This document shows positions 8,478-16,371 of a stretch of DNA of 42,292 bases, one piece after another. Origin of the DNA: Ilumatobacteraceae bacterium (GTDB lineage Bacteria; Actinomycetota; Acidimicrobiia; Acidimicrobiales; Ilumatobacteraceae); assembly GCA_013213745.1 (NCBI GenBank), contig JABSQH010000010.1, forward strand, positions 1 through 42,292, written 5' to 3'. The position numbers and the translations under genes are program-made. The notes beneath the pieces were generated by a model. That model worked only from the letters and a program-made list of their open reading frames with translations, had not been told where the DNA came from and ran no database searches. Positions within the stretch are counted from its first letter, which is position 1. Every line of letters begins with the position of its first letter.

Positions 8478-9467
8478 ATGCCCCTCGCCCGTCGTTCGTC
8501 CGCGCCCTTGGCGCTGCTGCTGGCGGTGATCGTCGGCAGCGTTGGCGCGATGGGAGTGATCCGGGCGGCGAACGCACGCACCGACAACATCGAACGCATC
8601 GACGGCTTGGAGCTCGTGCTCGAAGCGCAAGACGGCCCGGCGGTGAACTATCTGCTGGTCGGCTCGGACTCGCGTGAGAACGCCGACCCCAACAGCGCCG
8701 ACTTCGGGGGGATCGGCGATCAGAGCGCCGTGCAGGGCCGACGCAGCGACACGATCATGATTCTCCGCCAGGAGGAGGACGGTGAGGGGGCGTCGCTCGT
8801 CAGCCTGCCGCGCGACCTGTGGGTGGAAATCGCCGGCAAGGGCACTCAGAACCGGATCAATTCGGCCTACAACGACGGGATCGATGTACTCGCCGCGACG
8901 ATCACCGAGAACTTCGGAATCCCCATCAATCACGTGGTCGATGTCGACTTCGAAGGCTTCAAGGAGATCGTCGACGCGGTCGGTGGGACCGAAGTGTGTT
9001 TCGACTACGCCACACGCGACGGCAACACCGGCCTCGAACAGGACCCCGGTTGTTACACGCTCGACGGCCTCGAGTCGTTGCAATACACGCGCAGTCGCTA
9101 CTTCGAGGAGTTCCGCGATGGCGCATGGCGCACCGACCCAACCGCCGACCTTGGTCGCATCGAGCGTCAGCAAGCCTTCATCTCATCGACCGCCGACCGG
9201 GCGCTGAGCGAAGTGCAGTCCGATCCGTTCGCGGCCGGGCGAATTCTCGATGCGAGTATCGATGCCGTGCGAATGGACCCGGGACTCGATCCGATCGTCG
9301 CTGCGGGCACACTGCGTAAGGCGTTCGGTACCGGCTTGAACACCTACCAGCTGCCGGTTACGGGGAGGACGGTCGCCGGGAACGCCGTGCTCGATCTGGC
9401 CGAGGGGTCCGAGGTGATCCTCGACTACTTCCGTGGAATCGGCCCGCGGCCACCGGTCGAGTCGTAA
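8478..9467 (+). CDS. LytR-CpsA-Psr (LCP) family glycopolymer transferase
   Basis: Probable membrane-anchored enzyme that transfers polyprenyl-phosphate-linked glycopolymers to peptidoglycan, acting outside the membrane. The 329-residue protein begins with an N-terminal membrane segment (about residues 8-30). The LCP domain follows: NYLLVGSDSRE, GRRSDTIMIL with the conserved Arg-Ser-Asp, SLPRDLWVEI with the Arg-Asp phosphate-binding pair, then the D-F-x-G-F and VGG region, and LQYTRSRY. The arrangement and length are normal for the family. It stands immediately before the dTDP-rhamnose operon, which fits attachment of a rhamnose-containing wall glycan. Its TAA stop is also the first half of the -10-like box of rmlA. 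Confidence 0.9.
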   Translation: MPLARRSSAPLALLLAVIVGSVGAMGVIRAANARTDNIERIDGLELVLEAQDGPAVNYLLVGSDSRENADPNSADFGGIGDQSAVQGRRSDTIMILRQEEDGEGASLVSLPRDLWVEIAGKGTQNRINSAYNDGIDVLAATITENFGIPINHVVDVDFEGFKEIVDAVGGTEVCFDYATRDGNTGLEQDPGCYTLDGLESLQYTRSRYFEEFRDGAWRTDPTADLGRIERQQAFISSTADRALSEVQSDPFAAGRILDASIDAVRMDPGLDPIVAAGTLRKAFGTGLNTYQLPVTGRTVAGNAVLDLAEGSEVILDYFRGIGPRPPVES

Positions 9468-9470
9468 GCT
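9465..9470 (+). promoter_or_regulatory. -10-like box of rmlA overlapping the LCP stop codon
   Basis: TAAGCT, 9 nt before the ATG at 9480. Its TAA is the LCP gene stop. Confidence 0.4.
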
Positions 9471-9479
9471 CCCGCGGCG

Positions 9480-10559
9480 ATGAAAGCGTTGATTCTGGCC
9501 GGCGGTGCCGGCACGCGGCTGCGCCCGATCACTCATACGCGGGCCAAGCAGCTCGTGCCGGTGGCCAACACACCAATCCTCTTCTACGGCATCGAAGCGA
9601 TGGTCGAGGCGGGAATCAAGGAGCTCGGGGTCATCGTCGGCGACACTCGCGACGAGGTGATAGCGGCCTTGGGCGACGGCTCGCAGTTCGGGGCGACGAT
9701 CACCTACATCCCCCAAGACGAGCCGCTCGGGCTCGCACATTGCGTGCTGATCGCCCGCGACTTCCTCGGCGACGACGACTTCGTGATGTACCTCGGCGAC
9801 AACCTGCTCGAGCAGGACCTGGCGGCGTTCGTCGATGCCTTCGAGGCGGCGCGGTTGACCACAGCACCACCGTCGGCGCAGATCCTCCTCAAGCAGGTCC
9901 CCGATCCGCACCGGTTCGGGATCGCCACGCTCGATGCCGACGGCCACGTCGAACACTTGGTGGAGAAGCCTGACGATCCGCCGTCCGACTTGGCGCTGGT
10001 GGGCGTGTATCTCTTCGACCCGAGCATCCACGAGGCGGTGGCGGCGATCGAGCCGTCGGGTCGCGGCGAGTTGGAGATCACCGACGCGATCCAGTGGTTG
10101 ATCGATGCCGGACACCGTGTGCGTACCGAGGTGCTCACCGGCTGGTGGATCGATACCGGCAAACTGACTCCATTGCTGGAGGCGAACCGGCTGATCCTGG
10201 AACGGATCGACAGCGACATCGCCGGTGCAGTCGATGAGGCGTCGAGCATCGATGGACGGGTCGTGATCGCCGAAGGCGCCGAGGTGGTCAGCTCCACCAT
10301 CCGCGGGCCGGTGGCCATTGGAGCGGGGACGAGGATCGTCGACAGCTTCATCGGGCCGTTTACGGCGATCGGGTCCGGGTGTGAGGTCACGCACTCCGAG
10401 GTCGAACACTCCGTCGTGATGGACGGCAGCCGAATCATCGACATTCCGCGGTTGGAGGACTCGTTGATCGGCACCGATGCGACGGTGTCACGGTCGAGGC
10501 GCAAGCCGCGCGCCGTGCGCTTGATGGTCGGCGATCACTGCCAGATCGACGTCGAGTGA
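9480..10559 (+). CDS. rmlA: Glucose-1-phosphate thymidylyltransferase, long form
   Basis: It makes dTDP-glucose from glucose-1-phosphate and dTTP, the first step to dTDP-rhamnose. The 359-residue protein begins with the nucleotidyltransferase signature (ILAGGAGTRLRPITHTRAKQL). It carries the metal-binding GD of MYLGDNLL and the EKP motif (HLVEKPDD). Beyond about residue 245 a series of V/I-G-x-G and I/V-x-x-S motifs forms a C-terminal left-handed beta-helix, as in the long RmlA type. It is the first gene of the operon rmlA-rmlC-rmlB-rmlD and overlaps rmlC by 1 nt (TGATG). Confidence 0.9.
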   Translation: MKALILAGGAGTRLRPITHTRAKQLVPVANTPILFYGIEAMVEAGIKELGVIVGDTRDEVIAALGDGSQFGATITYIPQDEPLGLAHCVLIARDFLGDDDFVMYLGDNLLEQDLAAFVDAFEAARLTTAPPSAQILLKQVPDPHRFGIATLDADGHVEHLVEKPDDPPSDLALVGVYLFDPSIHEAVAAIEPSGRGELEITDAIQWLIDAGHRVRTEVLTGWWIDTGKLTPLLEANRLILERIDSDIAGAVDEASSIDGRVVIAEGAEVVSSTIRGPVAIGAGTRIVDSFIGPFTAIGSGCEVTHSEVEHSVVMDGSRIIDIPRLEDSLIGTDATVSRSRRKPRAVRLMVGDHCQIDVE

Positions 10560-11134
10560 TGGCCGCCGAGATCGTCGATCTCCGAGTCCGGCCGGGCGCA
10601 CTCGACGGGCTCGTCGTGGTCGAACTCAAGCGGGCCTCCGACGAGCGCGGCAGCATCCGCGAGCTGTTCCGTCGGTCGGCGTTCGAGGAGGCCGGCATCA
10701 CGCTCGCGCCGTTCGAGCAGATCAACATCACCGAATCCCGTCGCGGCGCGGTGCGCGGGATGCACGCCGAGGAAATGACCAAGCTGGTCAGCGTTGCCGC
10801 CGGCGAGGTGTTCGCCGTGTTCGTCGACCTCCGTGACAACTCGCCCACGTGTGGTGAGGTGGCCACCGTCGACATTCGTCCAGGGGTGCAGGTGCTCGTG
10901 CCGGCCGGAGTGGCCAATGGTTTCCAGACCGTGTCGGAGCTGTCGCAGTACGTGTACTGCTTCGACCGGGAGTGGTCGCCGGACATGGCCGGCCGGTCGG
11001 TCACACCACTCGATCCGGCGCTCGGAGTCGACTGGCCGATCGCCATCGATCCGACCAACCGTGCGCTCGTGTCGGCGAAGGACGCAGCCGCGCCGTTGCT
11101 GCGAGATGTGATCGCCACGGGAGCACGCTCATGA
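10559..11134 (+). CDS. rmlC: dTDP-4-dehydrorhamnose 3,5-epimerase-like cupin protein
   Basis: Third step of the dTDP-rhamnose pathway, epimerising C3 and C5 of dTDP-4-keto-6-deoxyglucose. The 191-residue cupin shows RGMHAEE with the catalytic-base His69, a TKLV Lys, GEVFAVFVDLR, a Tyr in QYVYCF, and a late DWP...KD segment likely holding the Asp partner. Where canonical RmlC has GFAHGF, this protein reads GVANGF, replacing the second active-site His with Asn120. Operon position makes RmlC the natural call, though a related 3-epimerase is possible. The ATG at 10559 overlaps the rmlA stop. A GTG at 10556 is also in frame. The 3' end overlaps rmlB by 4 nt (ATGA). Confidence 0.85.
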   Translation: MAAEIVDLRVRPGALDGLVVVELKRASDERGSIRELFRRSAFEEAGITLAPFEQINITESRRGAVRGMHAEEMTKLVSVAAGEVFAVFVDLRDNSPTCGEVATVDIRPGVQVLVPAGVANGFQTVSELSQYVYCFDREWSPDMAGRSVTPLDPALGVDWPIAIDPTNRALVSAKDAAAPLLRDVIATGARS

Positions 11135-12093
11135 AGCTGTTCGTCACCGGTGCGGCGGGTTTCATCGGCTCGAACTACGTGCGCCACGTGCTCGCGGCCA
11201 CCGACCACGAGGTCACGATCTACGACTCGCTCACGTACGCCGGCAACCTGGCGAGTATCCGCGACGTGCTCGACGACACTCGTACCGACTTCGTCCACGC
11301 CGACATCTGCGATCACGACGACGTCGCTGCGGCGATGGACGGGCACGACGCAGTGGTGCACTTCGCCGCCGAGAGTCACGTCGATCGTTCGATCGCCGAT
11401 GGCTCGGCATTCGTGCGCACCAACTGCATTGGCACCAACGTGTTGTGTGATGTGGCCAACACTGTCGGCGTCGATCGGTTTCTGCACATCTCCACCGACG
11501 AGGTGTACGGCTCGGTCGAGGAGGGTTCGTCGCACGAGACCGACCCCCTTGCGCCGCGTTCGCCGTACTCGGCGTCGAAGGCCGGTTCCGACCTGATCGC
11601 GTTGTCGTACCACTCCACTTATGGGCTGCCCGTGATCGTCACGCGCTGCACCAACAACTACGGGCCGTACCAGTTCCCCGAGAAAGTGATCCCGCTGTTC
11701 ACCACGAACCTGCTCGACGGCGAGCAGGTTCCGCTGTACGGCGACGGCATGAACGTGCGCGACTGGATTCACGTCGAGGACCACAACATCGCCGCCCAAC
11801 TCGTGCTCGATTCGGGTACGCCCGGCGAGATCTACAACATCGGTGCCGGAAACGAACTCCCCAACGTCGAACTGACGAAACGGCTCCTCGACCTGACCGG
11901 ACGCGACGAGTCGTTCATCCGTCCGGTGGAGGACCGCCTCGGTCACGACCGCCGCTACTCGGTCGACATCACCAAGATCTCCCAGCTCGGGTGGAGTCTG
12001 TCGCGCAGTTTCGAGGACTCTCTTGCTGCCACCGTCGACTGGTACCGCGGCCATCGAGACTGGTGGGAACCGCTCAAGCACGGACACCAATGA
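11131..12093 (+). CDS. rmlB: dTDP-glucose 4,6-dehydratase
   Basis: Second step of dTDP-rhamnose synthesis, an NAD-dependent oxidation, dehydration and reduction of dTDP-glucose. The 320-residue extended SDR has GAAGFIGSNYVRH (NAD fold), HFAAESHVDRS, STDEVYGS with the Thr-Asp-Glu catalytic set, the PYSASK Tyr-x3-Lys pair, NNYGPYQFPEK and the DWIHVEDH substrate loop, all typical of RmlB. The ATG at 11131 overlaps the rmlC stop by 4 nt, and the gene overlaps rmlD by 4 nt, so translation is probably coupled. Confidence 0.94.
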   Translation: MKLFVTGAAGFIGSNYVRHVLAATDHEVTIYDSLTYAGNLASIRDVLDDTRTDFVHADICDHDDVAAAMDGHDAVVHFAAESHVDRSIADGSAFVRTNCIGTNVLCDVANTVGVDRFLHISTDEVYGSVEEGSSHETDPLAPRSPYSASKAGSDLIALSYHSTYGLPVIVTRCTNNYGPYQFPEKVIPLFTTNLLDGEQVPLYGDGMNVRDWIHVEDHNIAAQLVLDSGTPGEIYNIGAGNELPNVELTKRLLDLTGRDESFIRPVEDRLGHDRRYSVDITKISQLGWSLSRSFEDSLAATVDWYRGHRDWWEPLKHGHQ

Positions 12094-12935
12094 GAATCCT
12101 GGTCACCGGCGGCCACGGCCAGCTCGGGCGCGACGTCACCACGAGCGCACGCGCCCGAGGCCACGAGGTGGTCGCGCTCGACCGGCGTGCACTGGACATC
12201 ACCGACTCCGACGCGGTGCACACGACCGTCGTCGATGCCGCACCCGATGCGATCGTGAACGCCGCTGCGTTCACTGCGGTCGATGCCTGCGAGGCGGAGC
12301 CAGAGCGCGCCGAAGCGGTGAATGCTGGTGGTGTTGCCCACCTGCGGACCGCAGCCGACGATGTCGGCGCGCACTTGGTCACTGTGAGTACCGACTACGT
12401 CTTCGACGGCACGCTCGATCGCCCGTATCGAGAGGACGATGAACCGAATCCGGCGTCGGTGTACGGGCGGACCAAGCTCGGCGGTGAACGCGCCGCCGGT
12501 GCGGATGCGACTGTCGTGCGCACGTCGTGGGTGTGCGGTGAGCATGGCAACAACATGGTCAAGTTGGTCTTGCGGCTCGCAGCAGGCGGGGGCGATCTGG
12601 CGTTCGTCGACGATCAGCGTGGCAACCCGAGCTTCACCGCCGATCTGGGTCCTGCGCTCGTCACCCTCACCGAGACCGCTCCGGGCGGCATCGTCCATCT
12701 GACGAATGCGGGCGCCGTGTCGTGGTTCGAGTTCGTCCGCGAGATCCTCGGTGCGTCTGGGCACGATCCTGCCCGGGTCCGTCCGATTGCAACGGCCGAA
12801 CTCGATCCGCCGCGTCCCGCGCCGCGGCCGGCCAACAGCGTCTTGGCCAACGACCGCTGGGTGGCTCTCGGTCATTCGCCGCTGCGCGAACACAGAGAAC
12901 CGCTACGCGAGCTGATCGCCAAGCTGCAGTCGTGA
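12090..12935 (+). CDS. rmlD: dTDP-4-dehydrorhamnose reductase
   Basis: Final reduction to dTDP-L-rhamnose using NAD(P)H. The 281-residue RmlD-type SDR has GGHGQLGRDV (cofactor fold), NAAAFTAVDACE, STDYVFDG, the VYGRTK Tyr-x3-Lys catalytic pair, RTSWVCGEHGNNMV and a short C-terminal region for the sugar nucleotide. It is the last gene of the rml operon, starting inside the rmlB stop (ATGA). A strong palindromic element follows directly after the stop. Confidence 0.92.
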   Translation: MRILVTGGHGQLGRDVTTSARARGHEVVALDRRALDITDSDAVHTTVVDAAPDAIVNAAAFTAVDACEAEPERAEAVNAGGVAHLRTAADDVGAHLVTVSTDYVFDGTLDRPYREDDEPNPASVYGRTKLGGERAAGADATVVRTSWVCGEHGNNMVKLVLRLAAGGGDLAFVDDQRGNPSFTADLGPALVTLTETAPGGIVHLTNAGAVSWFEFVREILGASGHDPARVRPIATAELDPPRPAPRPANSVLANDRWVALGHSPLREHREPLRELIAKLQS

Positions 12936-12992
12936 TGCCACGACAGTTGGTGCCTGGCACCAACTGTCGGGCAGGCACCAACTGTCGTGGCA
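12936..12992. repeat. REP-like palindromic element with nested arms
   Basis: Right after the rmlD stop, 19-bp perfectly complementary arms lie at 12936-12954 and 12974-12992. The spacer holds a further copy of the right arm at 12956-12969, which pairs as 14 bp with 12941-12954 around a single T. The core is GGTGCC-T-GGCACC. Two alternative hairpins can therefore form. It lies between the convergent rmlD and GNAT genes and may act as a terminator or be a repetitive extragenic palindrome. Confidence 0.75.
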
Positions 12993-13006
12993 CGAACCGT
13001 CGGGTC

Positions 13007-13645
13007 TCAGAGGCCCAAGAACTCGCGGGCCTCGGCGACGCCGCGCAGGCCGATGTCGGTCCGCCGGATCGCGTCGTGGTGGGCGCGATCCATGCGGAAC
13101 CCGATCAGTTCGTCGGGCGCATCGCGCCGCACGGCGCGACGGCGGCCGGTCTCCCGATAGCCGAGCTTGCGTGTGACGCCGAGCGATGGCGCGTTGTCGT
13201 GCCATGCGCCGGTGGTGGCGAACTCCGCGCCGAGTCCAACGAATCCCAGGTGGAGGACTGCCCGACGCATCTCAGTACCAAGCCCCAGACCCTGACGGTC
13301 TCGTGCCAGCCATGAACCGGTCTCGAACTGGCGCAGCGTGGGGTACTGCTCAGCGAACAGGTCGCACAGCCCGATCGGGGTGTTCTCGACGAGAACGGCA
13401 AACTGCAGTCGCCAGTGGTCGCGGCGTGTCGACGCCCGATTCGTCCAGAAGAAGCGCAAGGCCTCGTGGTACAGCTCTGGCTCTGGAAGGTCCGTGAACG
13501 GTGCGGAGAATGGCATGAACGAGGGATCGTGGATGTCGGCGATCAGCGGCACGATGGCGAGCGCCAACTCGTCGTCGAGGTAACGCAACTCGAGATGCGG
13601 GGTGACCACTGCGAGCTCGAACAGTGGCCACGAACGATGTTGCAT
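13007..13645 (-). CDS. GNAT family N-acetyltransferase (RimJ/RimL-like)
   Basis: Acetyl-CoA-dependent acetyltransferase; substrate unknown. The 212-residue protein has the GNAT pattern: acidic N-terminal strands (LELRYLDDEL), FAVLVENTPIGLCDL (beta3), the acetyl-CoA loop RQGLGLGTEMRRAVL, and WHDNAPSLGVTRKLGY, the Asn/Ser-containing motif before the final strand. The length and PFTDLPEPELYHEALRFFW segment recall RimJ/RimL-type enzymes of actinobacteria. The ATG at 13645 is preceded by GGAG only 2 nt away and by a GAGACT box 6 nt away, so the start is fairly but not fully sure. It points toward rmlD and is unlikely to belong to the polysaccharide pathway. Confidence 0.8.
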   Translation of the reverse strand: MQHRSWPLFELAVVTPHLELRYLDDELALAIVPLIADIHDPSFMPFSAPFTDLPEPELYHEALRFFWTNRASTRRDHWRLQFAVLVENTPIGLCDLFAEQYPTLRQFETGSWLARDRQGLGLGTEMRRAVLHLGFVGLGAEFATTGAWHDNAPSLGVTRKLGYRETGRRRAVRRDAPDELIGFRMDRAHHDAIRRTDIGLRGVAEAREFLGL

Positions 13646-13681
13646 TTCTCCAGTCTCACGCTCGCGCGGGAGCATCGAGCG

Positions 13682-14248
13682 ATGGGTTTTACTCGCGCCG
13701 AACTCGAGACGTTCGCCGATGCGACCGTGCCAGACCTGATCGGGCCTGACCTGCGTTTGTTGTTCGTCGGAATCAATCCCGGACTGTGGACGGCGGCCAC
13801 CCAGACGCACTTCGCTCATCCCGGGAACCGCTTCTACCCGGCGCTGTATCGCGCCGGGATCATCGAGCGCGAGATCGACCGTGGTGCAGGGATGACCGAC
13901 GACGATCGGCAGCACCTGATCGATCGCGGCATCGGCATCACGAACCTCGTCGAACGAGCCACCGTCAAGGCATCGGATCTTGGCCCGAGTGAGCTGCGCG
14001 AGGGAGGAGCTCGCCTCCTCCGCACGATCGAGGCGCATGGTCCCGCAGTGGTGGCGGTCGCGGGCATCACCGCGTATCGCAGTGCCTTTCGGCTCCCCAA
14101 GGCCGTGGCTGGAGAACAACCGGACCGGCTCGGCTCAGCGCGTTGTTTTGTCGTGCCCAATCCCAGCGGGCTCAACGCCCACGAGACCACCGAGTCGCTC
14201 GCTGCCGCGTACGCCGAGCCGGCCCGCGCTGCGGGCGTGCTCGTGTAG
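13682..14248 (+). CDS. mug: G/U(T) mismatch-specific uracil-DNA glycosylase (Mug type)
   Basis: Base-excision repair enzyme removing uracil or thymine opposite guanine. The 188-residue product matches the E. coli Mug layout: LLFVGINPGLW with the active-site Asn, FAHPGNRFYPALYRAG, GIGITNLVERATVKASDL, and VPNPSGLNAH, the motif that inserts into the helix. These motifs and the length are characteristic. The ATG at 13682 was chosen because it follows GGGAG by about 9 nt and leaves a short gap to the divergent GNAT gene. It converges on fcl with a 5-bp gap, and both stop codons lie in one hairpin. Confidence 0.88.
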   Translation: MGFTRAELETFADATVPDLIGPDLRLLFVGINPGLWTAATQTHFAHPGNRFYPALYRAGIIEREIDRGAGMTDDDRQHLIDRGIGITNLVERATVKASDLGPSELREGGARLLRTIEAHGPAVVAVAGITAYRSAFRLPKAVAGEQPDRLGSARCFVVPNPSGLNAHETTESLAAAYAEPARAAGVLV

Positions 14249-14260
14249 CGCCGTTACGCG
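14242..14260. terminator. Hairpin covering the stop codons of mug and fcl
   Basis: An 8-bp stem with two G-T pairs and loop GCC (CGTGTAGC / GTTACGCG). It contains the TAG of mug (14246-14248) and the complement of the fcl TAA (14254-14256). No T-tract follows on either side. Confidence 0.45.
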
Positions 14261-15213
14261 ACCGGGCGCTCGGCTTCTTCGCGGTTGGCGCGATACCAGT
14301 CGATCGTCGCTCGCAGCCCGTCCTCGAAGGGCATCGACGGCGACCAATCGAGCAACTTCGCGGCTCGTGTTCCGTCGACGCCGCGCCGCGGCTGACCGTC
14401 TGGTTTCGACGGATCCCAGCGCAGCTCGCCGTCGAAGCCGACGAGCCCTGCGATCGTCTCGACGGTCTCGCGAATCGTCACCTCCCGATCGGCGCCGAGG
14501 TTCAACGGCTCGGGTCCGACGTCGACTTCGCCCGCACGCACGATGGCGGCAGCGGCATCGTCGACGTATAGGTACTCGCGACTTGCCGCACCCGTACCCC
14601 AGACGTGCACATGATCGGCACCCGACTCGACCGCGTCGACACACTTCTTGATCAGCGCTGGAATCACATGCGACACCGCCGGGTGGAATTTGTCGCCGGG
14701 GCCGTACAGGTTGGTGGGGATCACGTAGGCAAACTGTTGTCCGTACTGCTCGGCGTTGACCTGGGCGTGGATGAGCTGGACCTTCTTGGCGACTCCGTAG
14801 GGTGCGTTGGTCTCCTCCGGGTAACCCTCCCAGAGGTTGGCTTCGACGAACGGCACCGGCGTGATCTTCGGATAGCTGCACACGGTGCCGAGCAGCACTG
14901 TGCGTTCCACCGAAGGCGCGTGGCGAGCGGCCTCGATCACGTAGGTGCCCATCAACAGGTTCGAGAGGTACAGCGGTGCGGGGTTCTCGAGGTTGTACCC
15001 GATACCCCCGACGCGGGCTGCGAGGTGGATGATCACGCTCGGCTCGTACGTCGCAAGGAGCGCCTCGGCAGTGCCGGGAACAGTGAGATCGAATTGTGCG
15101 CTGCGCGGTGCGACCACGTCGGCACCGTCGGCCTCGAGGCGGGCGACCACTCGGCGGCCGAGGAAGCCAGCACCACCGGTGACGACGACACGGCGCGATG
15201 ACCAGAACGACAT
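14254..15213 (-). CDS. fcl: GDP-L-fucose synthase
   Basis: Epimerase-reductase converting GDP-4-keto-6-deoxymannose (the Gmd product) to GDP-L-fucose. The 319-residue SDR has GGAGFLGRRV (NADP fold), HLAARVGGIGYN, the GTVCSYPK Ser/Cys-containing active-site segment, PYGVAKK with the Tyr-x3-Lys pair, and NLYGPGDKFHP, all typical of this family, at the normal length of about 320. The ATG at 15213 is supported by TAGCCT ending 7 nt upstream. Its partner gmd is about 8.6 kb away, separated by glycosyltransferases. Confidence 0.92.
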   Translation of the reverse strand: MSFWSSRRVVVTGGAGFLGRRVVARLEADGADVVAPRSAQFDLTVPGTAEALLATYEPSVIIHLAARVGGIGYNLENPAPLYLSNLLMGTYVIEAARHAPSVERTVLLGTVCSYPKITPVPFVEANLWEGYPEETNAPYGVAKKVQLIHAQVNAEQYGQQFAYVIPTNLYGPGDKFHPAVSHVIPALIKKCVDAVESGADHVHVWGTGAASREYLYVDDAAAAIVRAGEVDVGPEPLNLGADREVTIRETVETIAGLVGFDGELRWDPSKPDGQPRRGVDGTRAAKLLDWSPSMPFEDGLRATIDWYRANREEAERPVA

Positions 15214-15220
15214 CACCCAG

Positions 15221-15226
15221 AGGCTA
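15221..15226 (-). promoter_or_regulatory. -10-like box of fcl (leaderless)
   Basis: TAGCCT on the minus strand, 7 nt before the ATG at 15213. Confidence 0.5.
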
Positions 15227-15285
15227 GAGGCCGATGCAGGAGACGTGACCGCGCCGAGCGGCTCCCGGCACGCGAGGATGGCCAC

Positions 15286-16371
15286 GTGCCTCAACCGCTC
15301 GAAGCGCCGCTGCGCGTTGCGTACACGCTCGAACAGTGCTGGCATCCGGTTCCAGGCGGTACCGCCGTGGCTGCACTGCGCGTCGCCGAGGCGTTGCGTG
15401 CCCGCTCCGACGTCGAGTTGCACCAGGTCGCAGGCCGTCATCCGAAGATGCCCCAGCCCGAGTACCGTCCGACCGGCGAGTTGGCCATGCTGCCACTCAA
15501 CCGGCCGTTGCTGTACGAGACCTGGAATCGGCTGAACTGGCCGAAGGTGGAGTCCGTGATCGGAGAGATCGACGTGGCCCACGCAACAGGACTGGTGCCA
15601 TGCGGCACCAACGCACCGCTCGCGGTGACCGTCCACGACCTCGCCTTCCTCCACGATCCGTCGCAGTTCACGCGCCACGGTGTCCGCACGATGCGTCGCA
15701 GCCTCAGCGCTGTGGCCGCCCGAGCTGATCGCGTCCTGTGCCCGAGTATCGGCACCCTCGACGACTGCGCGCGGGCAGGAATTGACGAGTCACGGCTCCG
15801 TCACGTGCCGTGGGGTGTGGACACCGTCAGTGTTGCCGAGGCCGATATCGAGCGTGTGCGCCGGCGATACCGGCTGCCGGCCGAGTTCGTTCTCTTCGTC
15901 GGCACGCTCGAACCGCGCAAGAACCTGCCCCGCCTCGTCGAGGCGCTCGACGGCGGTGCGTTGCCGTTGGTGGTCGCAGGCGCCCACGGGTGGGGTGATC
16001 GTCCCGACCTCGACCGCACGCATGTGTTCCCGATCGGGTTCGTCGACGCCGCTGATCTACCCGCCTTGTACGCAGCGGCAGCGGTCTTTGCCTATCCCAG
16101 CGAAAGGGAGGGGTTCGGCTTACCGGTGGCCGAGGCAATGAGTCAAGGCACCCCCGTCGTCACCAGCCGAGGGACATCGACCGAGGAGGTCGCCGGCGGT
16201 GCAGCCGTCTTGGTCGATCCGTTCGACACCGTCGACATCGGGCGCGGTATCGCCGACGCGCTCGATCGTCGCGATGAGCTCATGCAGCGGAGTCGCTCGA
16301 GAGCCTCAGAACTGTCGTGGGCGGCGAGCGCCGACGCAACGATCGCCGTCTACCGGGAGTTGTCGCGGTGA
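15286..16371 (+). CDS. Glycosyltransferase, GT4 family
   Basis: Retaining GT-B glycosyltransferase, probably adding a sugar to a lipid-linked glycan at the inner membrane face. The 361-residue protein shows an N-terminal domain with a Gly-rich donor or acceptor loop (PVPGGTAVAALRVAEAL) and TVHDLAFLHDP. The C-terminal domain has FVGTLEPRKNLPRL and PSEREGFGLPVAEAM, the E-x7-E signature of GT4. No membrane segment is seen. The GTG at 15286 is the first in-frame start after the divergent fcl promoter region. It heads three glycosyltransferase genes with 4-nt overlaps. Donor and acceptor cannot be told from sequence; fucose or rhamnose is plausible from context. Confidence 0.87.
   Translation: MPQPLEAPLRVAYTLEQCWHPVPGGTAVAALRVAEALRARSDVELHQVAGRHPKMPQPEYRPTGELAMLPLNRPLLYETWNRLNWPKVESVIGEIDVAHATGLVPCGTNAPLAVTVHDLAFLHDPSQFTRHGVRTMRRSLSAVAARADRVLCPSIGTLDDCARAGIDESRLRHVPWGVDTVSVAEADIERVRRRYRLPAEFVLFVGTLEPRKNLPRLVEALDGGALPLVVAGAHGWGDRPDLDRTHVFPIGFVDAADLPALYAAAAVFAYPSEREGFGLPVAEAMSQGTPVVTSRGTSTEEVAGGAAVLVDPFDTVDIGRGIADALDRRDELMQRSRSRASELSWAASADATIAVYRELSR

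Noticed and set aside
10435-12090. Minus-strand open frame of 551 codons across the rml operon
   Set aside because: Opposes rmlC and rmlB, whose motifs and overlaps are clear.
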